A stretch of 64,000 bases of DNA. Source: Mesorhizobium sp. Pch-S (lineage in GTDB: Bacteria > Pseudomonadota > Alphaproteobacteria > Rhizobiales > Rhizobiaceae). Each line of letters opens with the position of its first letter. Position 1 is the stretch's first letter. Below the pieces are notes generated by a model. That model searched no databases. It was given only the letters and a program-made list of their open reading frames with translations, and had not been told where the DNA came from. Of this stretch, positions 42,876-51,014 are shown one piece after another. The DNA is taken from contig NZ_CP029562.1 of the NCBI RefSeq assembly GCF_004136315.1, positions 2,046,001-2,110,000 on the forward strand, given 5' to 3'. Position numbers and translations under genes: made by a program.

Positions 42876-43097
42876 GGTGCGTCCTTCGAGGCTCGCCCAC
42901 ATGACTTTTACAAGATTTCAAATCTTTCGCGGGCTCGCACCTCAGGATGAGGACCGTTGTGCCATTCGGATAAAAAGCGGAAGCGTTTCAGAACTCGGAC
43001 GTGGCTTCACGCAACGGCCCTCATCCTGAGGTGCGAGCCCGCAGGGCCACAGGAGACAAAACGCGACCTCAATCGGGCGAGCCTCGAAGGACGCACC
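42876..43097. repeat. 222-bp nested inverted repeat element
   Basis: Outer arms: GGTGCGTCCTTCGAGGCTCG starts at 42876 and its complement ends at 43097 (23 bp, perfect). Inner arms: GCGGGCTCGCACCTCAGGAT starts at 42929 and its complement ends at 43042 (24 bp, perfect). Between them lies a centre holding GGAAGCGTTTC. It has no ORF. The arms match the style of abundant rhizobial intergenic repeats that read CTTCGAGGCTCGCC and CTCATCCTGAGGTGCGAG. It separates convergent genes and could fold as a terminator-like cruciform. Confidence 0.85.
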
Positions 43098-43128
43098 AAA
43101 TCAATGCATGGCGACTTGGCAGGCTCAA

Positions 43129-43758
43129 TCAGCCGACAAAGCCAGCCGCCTTGTGGCTACCATCACAGAACGGCTTGTTCTTCGAATGGCCGCAGCGGCA
43201 CAGGAACACCTTGGTGACACGGTCGACCGTGCGGCCGGTGCCCGAGACGATCTCCAGATTGCCCTCTACCTTCAGCGAACCGTTGGGCAAGGGTGTTACC
43301 TTGACCGCACCGTTGCGTGCCTCGAGCGCGACGGATTCCTTCGTATCGGGCTCGCCGGTGGCGGCAAAGCCCACCTTGGTGTGGCTGCCGTCGCAGAACG
43401 GCTTGTTCTCGGACGCGCCGCAGCGGCAGAGCGTTGCCCGCAGCATCATTTCGCCATTGATGTCCATCTCGGCGTTGAAGGCGAGCGGTCCGTTCTCCCG
43501 TACCCTCACCAGATTGACCACCGGAGCGGCCTCCGCCGACCCGCCATCCTTGCGGTGGTAGGTGATGGCGCCGGAAGGACAGGAATGGGCGACGCCGACG
43601 ATCGCTTCGACAGCGCCTGCTTCCGGATGGATCCATTCGCCCGGCGCATTGGGCACGAAGACCTCCGGATGGCCGAGCACGCAGTTGCGCGAGTGGATGC
43701 AGAGCCTGCCGTCGAAACCGACGTCGATGTTTTCGCCTTCGACGAAGCGTCGTGTCAT
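43129..43758 (-). CDS. iron-sulfur protein with a Fer4_19-type domain and two CDGSH domains
   Basis: 209 aa. Residues about 1-75 hold a divergent mono-cluster domain (GRLCIHSRNCV, GVAHSCPSGAITYHRKDGG), typical of Fer4_19. Two CDGSH zinc-finger-like domains follow, each with CRCGxSxNKPFCDGSH (CRCGASENKPFCDGSH and CRCGHSKNKPFCDGSH), which bind 2Fe-2S clusters through three Cys and one His. Such proteins are thought to move electrons or clusters; partner unknown. ATG 43758 has GAGGAGC upstream. The 85 bases to the next gene hold nothing clear. Confidence 0.88.
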   Translation of the reverse strand: MTRRFVEGENIDVGFDGRLCIHSRNCVLGHPEVFVPNAPGEWIHPEAGAVEAIVGVAHSCPSGAITYHRKDGGSAEAAPVVNLVRVRENGPLAFNAEMDINGEMMLRATLCRCGASENKPFCDGSHTKVGFAATGEPDTKESVALEARNGAVKVTPLPNGSLKVEGNLEIVSGTGRTVDRVTKVFLCRCGHSKNKPFCDGSHKAAGFVG

Positions 43759-43843
43759 GGGTAGCTCCTCAGCATGATCTATCCAGATCATGCCGTAGAG
43801 AAACGGTCCGCCGCAACTGGTCGAAAGGAGGGTTTTGCGAAAC

Positions 43844-45787
43844 TCACCCTCGTCGGGAAAGCCGCAGGAGGTAGTCCTTTCTGTTGAGCGGATTGTCGTC
43901 GGTGCGCGGTCGTTCCGGCATCGTGCCGCGGATGGGTCGATAGTGATCGAACGCCGTCTCCAGCACCCCCTCCCCATGCGTATGCCCCGGCACCAGCTTC
44001 TGCAAAGCGTGGACACGCGCCGCCGGAATGGTGCCGGTCAATATGCAGGAGTCACCTTCCATCGTCGGGTTCTGCGGCGCTGCGTCCAGTTTCGCCAGGA
44101 TCGGCAGCAATGATGCCAGAGTGTCCGCCGGCGCTTCGAGCTGGAAGCGATGGATCGGCTCGCACACCACCGTCCCCGCCTGCTTCAGGGCGGCCATCAC
44201 GACCAGCGGGGTGAGCTTGCGATGCTCGGCCGCCGTCGTCATCGGTCCCCAGTGGCGGACACGTGTCGCCTCGGTCATCGTGACGATGCAGTCCGTCACC
44301 TGCCAGCCATGGAGACCCTGCCGAAGCGCGTCATGAACAGCGTCCTCCACCGCCTTGTGATAGGAAAGCGGAAGGGTTCCGAACTCCATTTCCAGGCGAA
44401 ACACAATGCCGCTGCCGACAGGTCCAGGCTCGACCCGCAGGGCAACCGTCGCAACGAACGGGTCTGGGGCCTCGTCGCGCGCGAAACCGCTGCCGATCGG
44501 CCGCTCGACGCAGATCGGGGTGGTCTCGCGAAACGAAATGTCGAGCCCGAATTCGTCTGCCAGCGTCTGCTGGATGACCTCCTTCTGCACTTCGCCATAG
44601 AGCGAGACATAGGTCTCCTGCCGGCTGTCGTCCTGCCGAAGGTTTATCAGGGGATCCTGTTCGGCGAGCAACGAAAGTGCCGCATGCAAAGGACCCTTGT
44701 CGGCCAGGTGGCGAAGCTGGATCACGGTCTCCAGCGTCGGTGGCGCGAAATGATGTTCGGCACCGCGATGGCGAATGCCGATCGCATCGCCGATCTGGAC
44801 GTCGGCAAGGCCCCAGAGTTTACCGATCTGCCCGGCCTTGAGGCAGGATTGCTTGACCGCACCACCATTGTCGAAAACATGGAGTGCCGAGACCTTGGCC
44901 TCGCGCCCCCGGCCGAAACCGACACGCTGGCGCGTTCGCAAGGTCCCGGAAAACAGACGGACATAGGCGATCCTTTCACCGGACCCGCCGCGTTCGATCT
45001 TGAACACCACGCCTGAAACAGGGCCATCGGCAAGGCCTTCGGTTACCGGCAGCAGGTCGCGGATGCCAGCGAGCAACGGCGCGATGCCGGCACCGGTGAC
45101 GGCCGAGCCGAAGAACACCGGGTGCACCAGTGCCTTCCCTGTCTGCTTCGCGAGCGCCTTGTACAGCTTGCCAGCCGACTGCGCCCGATCGTCGACATAG
45201 GCTGCGAGCAGCGTGTCGTCATGTTCGGCCAGGGCCTGTGTCAGCACATCACTGAATGCCGCCTCGTCGAAGTCGTAAGGTTGCGTGCGGGCATCCTGCG
45301 TTCCGACATCTGGTACCGCACCCATCACAATGGCGCTCGGCGTCAACTTCCTCGTGATTTCCATCACGACGCGTTCGCAATCGGCACCGCCGCGATCGAT
45401 CTTGTTGACGAAGATCAGCGTCGGAATGCAGAGCCGCCGCAGCGTCCGCATCAATATGCGCGTCTGCGCCTGCACACCCTCCACAGCGGAAACCACCAGC
45501 ACCGCACCGTCGAGCACGCCAAGCACACGCTCCACTTCCGCGATGAAATCCGGATGGCCAGGTGTATCGATCAGGTTGACCGCCACGTCATCGATCGTGA
45601 ACGACATCACCGCGGTTTTGATGGTGATGCCGCGCTGCCGTTCCTGGGCCAATGTGTCGGTCTGTGTGTTACCGTCGTCGACGCTGCCGATCCTGTCGAT
45701 GACGCCGGCTGCATGGAGCAGCCGTTCCGTGAGGCTCGTCTTACCTGCGTCGACGTGCGCCAGAATTCCCAAATTCAAAGTCCGCAT
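43844..45787 (-). CDS. TetM/TetO-family ribosomal protection GTPase
   Basis: 647 aa, translation-factor GTPase related to EF-G. G1 is AHVDAGKTS (residues 10-18), G2 RGITIK, G3 DTPGHPDF, G4 NKIDR. The domains that follow match ribosome protection proteins such as Tet(M), Tet(O) and Otr(A) (ETYVSLYGEVQKEVIQ, SFRETTPICVERP), which release tetracycline from the 30S A site. Length equals Tet(M) (639) and is shorter than EF-G. It is a chromosomal single gene, not in a mobile element, so it may be an intrinsic paralogue whose resistance activity is untested. The start ATG lies inside a possible leader ORF. Confidence 0.85.
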   Translation of the reverse strand: MRTLNLGILAHVDAGKTSLTERLLHAAGVIDRIGSVDDGNTQTDTLAQERQRGITIKTAVMSFTIDDVAVNLIDTPGHPDFIAEVERVLGVLDGAVLVVSAVEGVQAQTRILMRTLRRLCIPTLIFVNKIDRGGADCERVVMEITRKLTPSAIVMGAVPDVGTQDARTQPYDFDEAAFSDVLTQALAEHDDTLLAAYVDDRAQSAGKLYKALAKQTGKALVHPVFFGSAVTGAGIAPLLAGIRDLLPVTEGLADGPVSGVVFKIERGGSGERIAYVRLFSGTLRTRQRVGFGRGREAKVSALHVFDNGGAVKQSCLKAGQIGKLWGLADVQIGDAIGIRHRGAEHHFAPPTLETVIQLRHLADKGPLHAALSLLAEQDPLINLRQDDSRQETYVSLYGEVQKEVIQQTLADEFGLDISFRETTPICVERPIGSGFARDEAPDPFVATVALRVEPGPVGSGIVFRLEMEFGTLPLSYHKAVEDAVHDALRQGLHGWQVTDCIVTMTEATRVRHWGPMTTAAEHRKLTPLVVMAALKQAGTVVCEPIHRFQLEAPADTLASLLPILAKLDAAPQNPTMEGDSCILTGTIPAARVHALQKLVPGHTHGEGVLETAFDHYRPIRGTMPERPRTDDNPLNRKDYLLRLSRRG

Positions 45788-45845
45788 AGAGGTTCATGTC
45801 CCCAAGATGGATCAAAGCTCCTTTCTCGATGGACATGACTCGCAT
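45741..45845 (-). promoter_or_regulatory. possible leader ORF overlapping the tet gene start
   Basis: A 34-codon ORF begins at ATG 45845, seven bases after a strong AAGGAG, and ends at TAA 45741-45743, so it overlaps the first 16 codons of the GTPase in another frame. Its RNA contains an 8-base inverted repeat TCATGTCC...GGACATGA. The GTPase itself has only a weak GGGGA before its ATG. Translation of the leader could therefore control access to the main start. Whether it is translated is unknown. Confidence 0.4.
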
Positions 45846-46060
45846 TGGTCGGCTCCTTACCGAACGTGACTTGGGAGGAATGAGAGAGCACGCGATGCCC
45901 GGAATGGCAACCCATTGCGCCCATCGCCGCTTTGTCAGCCGGCGTTAGCTGCGTCTTCTGTGGCGCATTGGTGACGCTTGAGCGTCTTTAACTGCAAGCC
46001 AATCAGGCCGAGCTGACCATCAGAGCAGGCGCCGTCCGGTAATGTCGCGACGTTGGCCGG

Positions 46061-46333
46061 CTACTTGCCGACGTTCTTGCAAATCTCGCAGCCCTGCTGC
46101 TGTTTTTCCGAGAGTTTCTTCGCCAGCTCGATTGCCTGCTGTCTTTCCGACAACTTGTTTTGCAAGTTAAGCATGTCGCCTTCCTGCTTCTGCAACGGGG
46201 CGACTTTGGACGACCGCTGGAGATCTCCACCCTTCGGCGAGGTCGTCGCCATGGAGGTCGTTGGGCCTGACTGTTGCGCGATAGCGGATGTGGAAACTAG
46301 GACCAGCACCGCAATTCCCAATGTGAGGCGCAT
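46061..46333 (-). CDS. small exported helical protein of unknown function
   Basis: 90 aa with a signal peptide (LGIAVLVLVSTSAIA-QQSG). The mature part is Ser/Thr-rich then a coiled-coil-like helix (LNLQNKLSERQQAIELAKKL), ending GCEICKNVGK with a CxxC pair. No family was recognised. Start at ATG 46333 places the signal peptide at the N-terminus; the reading from 46375 adds 14 residues. The Shine-Dalgarno is weak. Region 45846-46060 upstream of its stop holds nothing else recognisable. Confidence 0.55.
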   Translation of the reverse strand: MRLTLGIAVLVLVSTSAIAQQSGPTTSMATTSPKGGDLQRSSKVAPLQKQEGDMLNLQNKLSERQQAIELAKKLSEKQQQGCEICKNVGK

Positions 46334-46409
46334 CTCAATCTTTCCGACTGATCCGTCAGGAAGCCGCATTAGCACGAAACCATATCGAATGCAGCACTAT
46401 CCCTAGGAC

Positions 46410-48863
46410 CTAGCCCTTCACTCTCTGCCCCGCGGGGTCGAAGAGCGGCTCCGTATGCAGGCGGGCCGGAACGGTTTGGGTCGCGACGACCAGTTGGTAG
46501 TTGCCGTCGCGCAGATAGGAATCGCCGACACCCGCTGCATTGCGCACATAGCCGTAGCCGATGTTACCGGCCACGGTGTAGCCGTAGCCACCCGAGGTGA
46601 GATAGCCGACCGGTTCGCCATTGCGCAGGATGGTCTCGCGGCCGAGCAGGACGACCTCGGGATCATCCACCGTGAAGCCGGCAAAACGCTTGACCAGCGG
46701 CTGCCCGGCAAGCTTCTGCAACGCCGCACGCCCGACGAAATCGGTTTCTTTCTTCAGCTTCACAGCCCAGCCAAGACCTGCCTCGAACGGCGTGTCGTTG
46801 GGCGTGATATCGGAACCCCAGGCGCGGTAACCCTTTTCGAGGCGCAGCGATTCCAGGGCGCGATAGCCGACCGGACGGATGTCCTGCTCCTTGCCTGCCT
46901 GCATCAATGCGTCGAACACTTCGCCGGTGGCAGCGATCGGAACGTGCAGTTCCCAGCCCAGTTCGCCGACATAGGTGACGCGCAACGCCCGCACCGCATG
47001 CCCGGCGATGGCGATCTCGCGCACGTGCCCGAACGGGAAAGCGGCATTGGAGACATCCGCCCTGGTCACCTTCTCCAGCACCGCACGCGCCTGCGGTCCC
47101 ATCAGCGACAGCGTGCCGAAGGCCTCGGTGACATCGGCGACGTCGACATCCAGGCCGGAACCGATGTGGTCGCGGATCCAGGCAAGGTCATGCGTGCGGA
47201 AGCCGGTGCCGGTGACAATGTAGAACTTGTCGTCAGCCAGCCGCGCCACGGTGAGATCGGCCTCGATGCCGCCGCGCGTGTTGAGAAGCTGCGTATAGGT
47301 GAGGCGGCCGGCCGGCTTGGCGACATCATTGGCGCAGATCCAGTCGAGTGCCTTGCCGGCATCCCTGCCGCTCAGTTCGTATTTGGCGAAGGACGACTGG
47401 TCGAAGATGCCGACTTTTTCGCGTACATGCCGGTGCTCGTCGCCGACCGGTTCGAACCAGTTCTGCCGACCCATCGAATAGATGTCTTTGGCCTCCGCCC
47501 CAGCCGGAGCGAACCAGTTCGGTCGCTCCCAGCCGAGCTTGGAGCCGAAGACGGCGTTGTATTTGTGCAGGCGCTGGTAGAGCGGCGAGACGATGCGCGG
47601 CCGGCCGCTGTCATATTCCTCATGCGGGAAGGCGACGGTGTAGTGCTTGCCATAGGCTTCGAGCGTGCGGTCGCAAACCCATTGCCGGTCGCGATGCAGA
47701 TCGGAGAAGCGGCGGATGTCGACAACCCAGAGGTCGAGCGGGGCCTCGCCGTCGACCACCCATTTCGCCAGCACCCAGCCGGCGCCGCCGCCCGAGGCGA
47801 TGCCGAAGGCATTGAAGCCGGCACCGACAAACATGTTCGAACACTCGGGCGCCATGCCGAGGATGAAGTTGCCGTCCGGCGTGAAGCTCTCCGGGCCGTT
47901 GATCATCTGCTTGACGCCGACGGTTTCGAGCGCCGGCACCCGCGCGATGGCCTGCGTCATGTGCTGTTCGAAATGGTCATAGTCATCGTCGAACAGGCGG
48001 AACTCCCACTCGTTCGGCACGTCGCCACCGGGCAGGCCGGTCTCCCAGGCCTGCGGGTCCGGCTCGTAGCCGCCCATGACCAAACCGCCGACCTCTTCCT
48101 TGAAATAGGTGCGGCGATCAGGGTCACGGATGGTGGGCGCGTCCGTGGCGAGGCCCGGTATCTTCTCGGTGATGATGTACTGATGCTTGACCGGCTGCAG
48201 CGGCACGTTGATGCCGGCCATGGCGCCGACCTGCCTCGCCCACTGGCCGGCGCAATTGACCACTTTCTCGCAGGCGATGTCGCCCTGATCGGTCTTCACC
48301 GCGACGATGCGGCCGTCCTTGATGTCGAAACCGGTGACGCGGACCTTCTCGAACAACCGGGCGCCATGCATGCGTGCACCCTTGGCGAGCGACTGGGTGA
48401 TGTCGGATGGACTTGCTTGGCCATCGGTCGGCAGCCAGCTGGCGCCGACCAGATCGCCGGTCTCCATCAGCGGCCACATCGCCTTCACCTCGGCCGGCGA
48501 CAGCAGGTGCATGTCCATGCCGAAGCTGCGCGCCGTGGTGGCAAGACGTTTGAACTCGGTCCAGCGATCCTGGTTGGTGGCAAGGCGCAAACAGCCGGTC
48601 ATCTTCCAGCCGGTGGCGAGCCCGGTCTCGGCCTCCAGCCCCTTGTAGAGTTCGACCGAATATTTGAGCACGCGGGTGATCGAAGCCGACGAGCGCAGCT
48701 GCCCGACCAGACCCGCCGCATGCCAGGTCGAGCCGGAGGTGATGGCGCCCTGTTCGAGCAGGATCACGTCAGCCTTGTGGTCACGTGCCAGGTGGTAAGC
48801 GGTGGAACAGCCGATGATGCCGCCGCCGATGACGACGATCTCGGCGTGACTTGGCAAGGTCAT
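46410..48863 (-). CDS. dimethylglycine/sarcosine dehydrogenase-family flavoprotein
   Basis: 817 aa in the order DAO-type FAD oxidoreductase, FAO_M, GCV_T and GCV_T C-terminal domain. The dinucleotide motif is VVIGGGIIGCSTAYHLA, and TSGSTWHAAGLVGQL contains the His that anchors FAD covalently in this family. The tetrahydrofolate-binding half carries SLMGPQARAVLEK and ESLRLEKGYRAWGSD. It oxidatively demethylates N-methyl glycine derivatives and passes the one-carbon unit to folate. It overlaps the kinase-like gene by ATGA. Whether the substrate is dimethylglycine, sarcosine or another methylated amine cannot be decided. Confidence 0.88.
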   Translation of the reverse strand: MTLPSHAEIVVIGGGIIGCSTAYHLARDHKADVILLEQGAITSGSTWHAAGLVGQLRSSASITRVLKYSVELYKGLEAETGLATGWKMTGCLRLATNQDRWTEFKRLATTARSFGMDMHLLSPAEVKAMWPLMETGDLVGASWLPTDGQASPSDITQSLAKGARMHGARLFEKVRVTGFDIKDGRIVAVKTDQGDIACEKVVNCAGQWARQVGAMAGINVPLQPVKHQYIITEKIPGLATDAPTIRDPDRRTYFKEEVGGLVMGGYEPDPQAWETGLPGGDVPNEWEFRLFDDDYDHFEQHMTQAIARVPALETVGVKQMINGPESFTPDGNFILGMAPECSNMFVGAGFNAFGIASGGGAGWVLAKWVVDGEAPLDLWVVDIRRFSDLHRDRQWVCDRTLEAYGKHYTVAFPHEEYDSGRPRIVSPLYQRLHKYNAVFGSKLGWERPNWFAPAGAEAKDIYSMGRQNWFEPVGDEHRHVREKVGIFDQSSFAKYELSGRDAGKALDWICANDVAKPAGRLTYTQLLNTRGGIEADLTVARLADDKFYIVTGTGFRTHDLAWIRDHIGSGLDVDVADVTEAFGTLSLMGPQARAVLEKVTRADVSNAAFPFGHVREIAIAGHAVRALRVTYVGELGWELHVPIAATGEVFDALMQAGKEQDIRPVGYRALESLRLEKGYRAWGSDITPNDTPFEAGLGWAVKLKKETDFVGRAALQKLAGQPLVKRFAGFTVDDPEVVLLGRETILRNGEPVGYLTSGGYGYTVAGNIGYGYVRNAAGVGDSYLRDGNYQLVVATQTVPARLHTEPLFDPAGQRVKG

Positions 48864-49747
48864 GACAGGATTTTTCCGTATCTAGAGCTGTAGCTTTCGA
48901 GCGCCGCATCGAGGCGAGCGAGGTTCTCGGTGGTGTAGGCGACATAGTCGACGCCTGGCGCGTCGAGATGCAGTTCGGAGACCATGCTCCACATCGCCTC
49001 GCGCAACAGCGACGCACACTGCATGGCGGCAAAGGAACGGCGCATCGCCGCATCCGGTGCGTCATCGAGATAGACGCCAAGCAGCGCATCCGCTTCCGCA
49101 TCCGTCATGCCGGAGTTGGATGCGATGCCAGCGATGTCGAACATCGCCGTGCCGAAGCCGGCATATTCGAAATCGATCAGCCAGAGCTTGTCGCCGTCGT
49201 CGAGAAAATTGGCCGGCAACAGATCGTTGTGGCCGAACACGATCGGCAGCGGCGCCTGCACGGCCTCCAGCCGATCGGCCAGCGCGAGGTAGAGCGGCAG
49301 CACCGGCATCATGCGGCTTTTGCCGGCGCTCAGCGTACGGGCATAATCGCGGATGACATGGAACACCCAGAACATGAAGCCGGGACCGGAAACATGTTCC
49401 GGCATACGCTGGTGGAAGCTTCGCATCAGCGTGGCGATGCGCTCGGCGTTGGCACGCACGTCGTCCGGCCCATAGGTCTTCGCACCCAGGAACTGCGTGA
49501 CCATGGCGCCAGGCTCGGCATATTCGACCGCAGGCCCGAACCCGGCGACCGCGGCGGCCTGCGCCGTCATCAGCTCGCGCTCGCGCAGCACGTGGTGAAA
49601 GGGATAATCGCGCCCGAGCCGGACAACATGCCGGCCCGCGGCATCCGTCACCAGGAAGTTCTCGTTGCTCAGCCCCCCCGACAAGGCAGCGACATCAACG
49701 CTTCCCTTCCAGCACGGCAGGCGGCGAATGCGATCCTCGCTCGTCAC
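48860..49747 (-). CDS. choline/ethanolamine kinase-like phosphotransferase
   Basis: 295 aa. The Brenner-type phosphotransferase motif is VFGHNDLLPANFLDDG, followed by LWLIDFEYAGFGTAMFDIA, the DFE metal-binding segment characteristic of choline kinases. GTG 49747 is preferred because GGGAGAAG precedes it; ATG 49759 has no Shine-Dalgarno and would place that motif inside the gene. Being coupled to a methylated-glycine dehydrogenase suggests both act on choline- or betaine-derived compounds. It could also phosphorylate another small alcohol. Confidence 0.75.
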   Translation of the reverse strand: MTSEDRIRRLPCWKGSVDVAALSGGLSNENFLVTDAAGRHVVRLGRDYPFHHVLRERELMTAQAAAVAGFGPAVEYAEPGAMVTQFLGAKTYGPDDVRANAERIATLMRSFHQRMPEHVSGPGFMFWVFHVIRDYARTLSAGKSRMMPVLPLYLALADRLEAVQAPLPIVFGHNDLLPANFLDDGDKLWLIDFEYAGFGTAMFDIAGIASNSGMTDAEADALLGVYLDDAPDAAMRRSFAAMQCASLLREAMWSMVSELHLDAPGVDYVAYTTENLARLDAALESYSSRYGKILS

Positions 49748-49953
49748 GTCTTCTCCCATTCGACCGGTGTGCCTTTCTGTCGAAGGTCTTTCACCAGGTC
49801 CAACCGCATCTCCTCGCCTTCAAGGTCGAACGGCAAGACCAGATTGTCAACGCAATTCTGTGGTTTTTTCTGTTTTAATGACCGTTTATGTTGTTTTCGA
49901 TCTAGCAAAGTCCTACAAATCAGTCATCCACATGCCAAACTACAGGCAACTCG
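49748..49953. promoter_or_regulatory. divergent promoter region of kinase/dehydrogenase operon and deoR
   Basis: A 206-base divergent gap with AT-rich blocks at 49858-49910, including repeated TGTTTT elements (CTGTTTTAATG and TTGTTTTCG), similar in look to DeoR/GlpR operator half-sites. Nothing else is recognised. Confidence 0.35.
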
Positions 49954-50714
49954 GTGAACCATTCCAAGCGGCACGGCGAAATCCTGCGCCTCCTGAAAGA
50001 GGAGGGCACGGTCACCATTGCCGATCTGGCCCAGCGGTTGGATGTCTCGCTGGAGACCGTGCGCCGCGATGTGAAGCCGCTGACCGAGGACGGTTCGGTG
50101 CTGAAGATGCACGGCGCCATCAGCCTGCCCGGCATCATCGGGGAAGCGCCGTTCGAGCGACGCATGCGGGACAATGCCGATGCCAAGCGCATGATCGCGC
50201 GCATGGTGGCGGCGACGATCCGCGACGGGGAATCGATCATGCTGGACTGCGGCACCACCACCAGCTTCCTCGCCCGGGAGCTGCTGGGCCATCACCGGCT
50301 CACCGTGGTTACCAACTCCTCCGACATCGCCCGCACGCTGGCCACCGCCAACGGCAACCGCGTCTATATGGCCGGCGGTGAGCTGCGCAGCGATTCCGGT
50401 GCGGCATTCGGCGTCTCGGCGATCGATTTCGTCGGCCGCTTCAGCGTCGACCACGCCATCATTTCGGCGGGCGCCATCGATGCGGCAGGCGGCGTCATGG
50501 ATTTCGACCTGGAAGAAGCCGAATTCGCGGCCACCGTGTTGTCGCGCGGCCAGCGTTCCGTCGTCATCACCGACCAAGCAAGTTCGGCCGCCAGGGCCTC
50601 GTGCGGGTATGCGGCTTTTCAGGCTTCTCCGAACTCGCCACCGACAGGACGCCGCCGGCCGATATCGTGACCGCCCTGGAAACGGCCGGCGCGCGCCTGC
50701 ATGTCGCCGGCTGA
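49954..50714 (+). pseudogene. DeoR-family regulator, frameshifted near its C-terminus
   Basis: Starts at GTG 49954 with a DeoR HTH (HGEILRLLKEEGTVTIADL, VSLETVRRDVKPL) and a sugar-phosphate-binding DeoRC domain (MLDCGTTTSFLAREL, VVTNSSDIARTLA). The frame breaks near 50576: instead of the expected DHSKFGRQG the reading becomes DQASSAARA and runs to a stop at 50670. Restoring one base gives KFGRQGLVRVCGF and an end at 50714 (about 252 aa, normal for GlpR/DeoR). So it is a recent frameshift or a sequencing error. It is divergent from the dehydrogenase operon, its likely target. Confidence 0.8.
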
Positions 50715-50817
50715 CACGATCCTTATCTTTTCTTGATGCCTGGCTGAGCTATTCCCAATCGATATTTGACCGACATCGGGAGCATTTTCCGCACTTCCTG
50801 AACTGCGGAGAAGCATC

Positions 50818-50901
50818 GTGCTCGACCTCGCCTACCTTGCCCTTGGCATAGGATCCTTCCTGATTTTCGCGCTCTATGCGCGTGCGCTGACCCGGCTTTG
50901 A
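50818..50901 (+). CDS. 27-aa transmembrane microprotein upstream of kdpF
   Basis: Begins at GTG 50818 with GGAG eight bases upstream and encodes VLDLAYLALGIGSFLIFALY followed by ARALTRL. It is a single hydrophobic helix with a basic C-terminal end. It is separated from kdpF by 14 bases and is the same length as KdpF, but lacks the RPEKF ending, so it is a second small subunit candidate rather than KdpF. A promoter region of about 100 bases (50715-50817) holds a T-rich stretch TTATCTTTTCTTGATG, where KdpE could act. Confidence 0.65.
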   Translation: MLDLAYLALGIGSFLIFALYARALTRL

Positions 50902-50915
50902 GCGAGGAGATCCTG

Positions 50916-50999
50916 ATGGAAGCCTTACTCGGCCTCGCCGTTGCCGCAGCCCTTGGCGTCTACCTTCTGGTGACGCTGCTGCGGCCTGAAAAATTCTAA
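50916..50999 (+). CDS. kdpF: potassium-transporting ATPase KdpF subunit
   Basis: 27-aa single-helix membrane peptide MEALLGLAVAAALGVYLLVT then LLRPEKF, with the characteristic KdpF ending. KdpF stabilises the KdpFABC complex in the membrane. AGGAGATCCTG precedes the ATG and kdpA starts 15 bases after the stop. It is too short to be picked up by most gene finders. Confidence 0.9.
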   Translation: MEALLGLAVAAALGVYLLVTLLRPEKF

Positions 51000-51014
51000 G
51001 AAAAGAGTTCCGCT

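Noticed and set aside
42876..43097. Inverted repeat as the ends of an insertion sequence
   Set aside because: The interior has no transposase and is only about 70 bp beyond the inner arms; no flanking target duplication was apparent.
43844..45787. GTPase gene as a second elongation factor G
   Set aside because: Length and C-terminal domains fit Tet(M)/Tet(O) ribosome protection proteins better, and no str-operon genes are nearby.
46455..48893. 812-aa open frame antisense to the dehydrogenase gene
   Set aside because: The opposite strand encodes a full DMGDH-family enzyme with all motifs; the antisense product has no recognisable fold.
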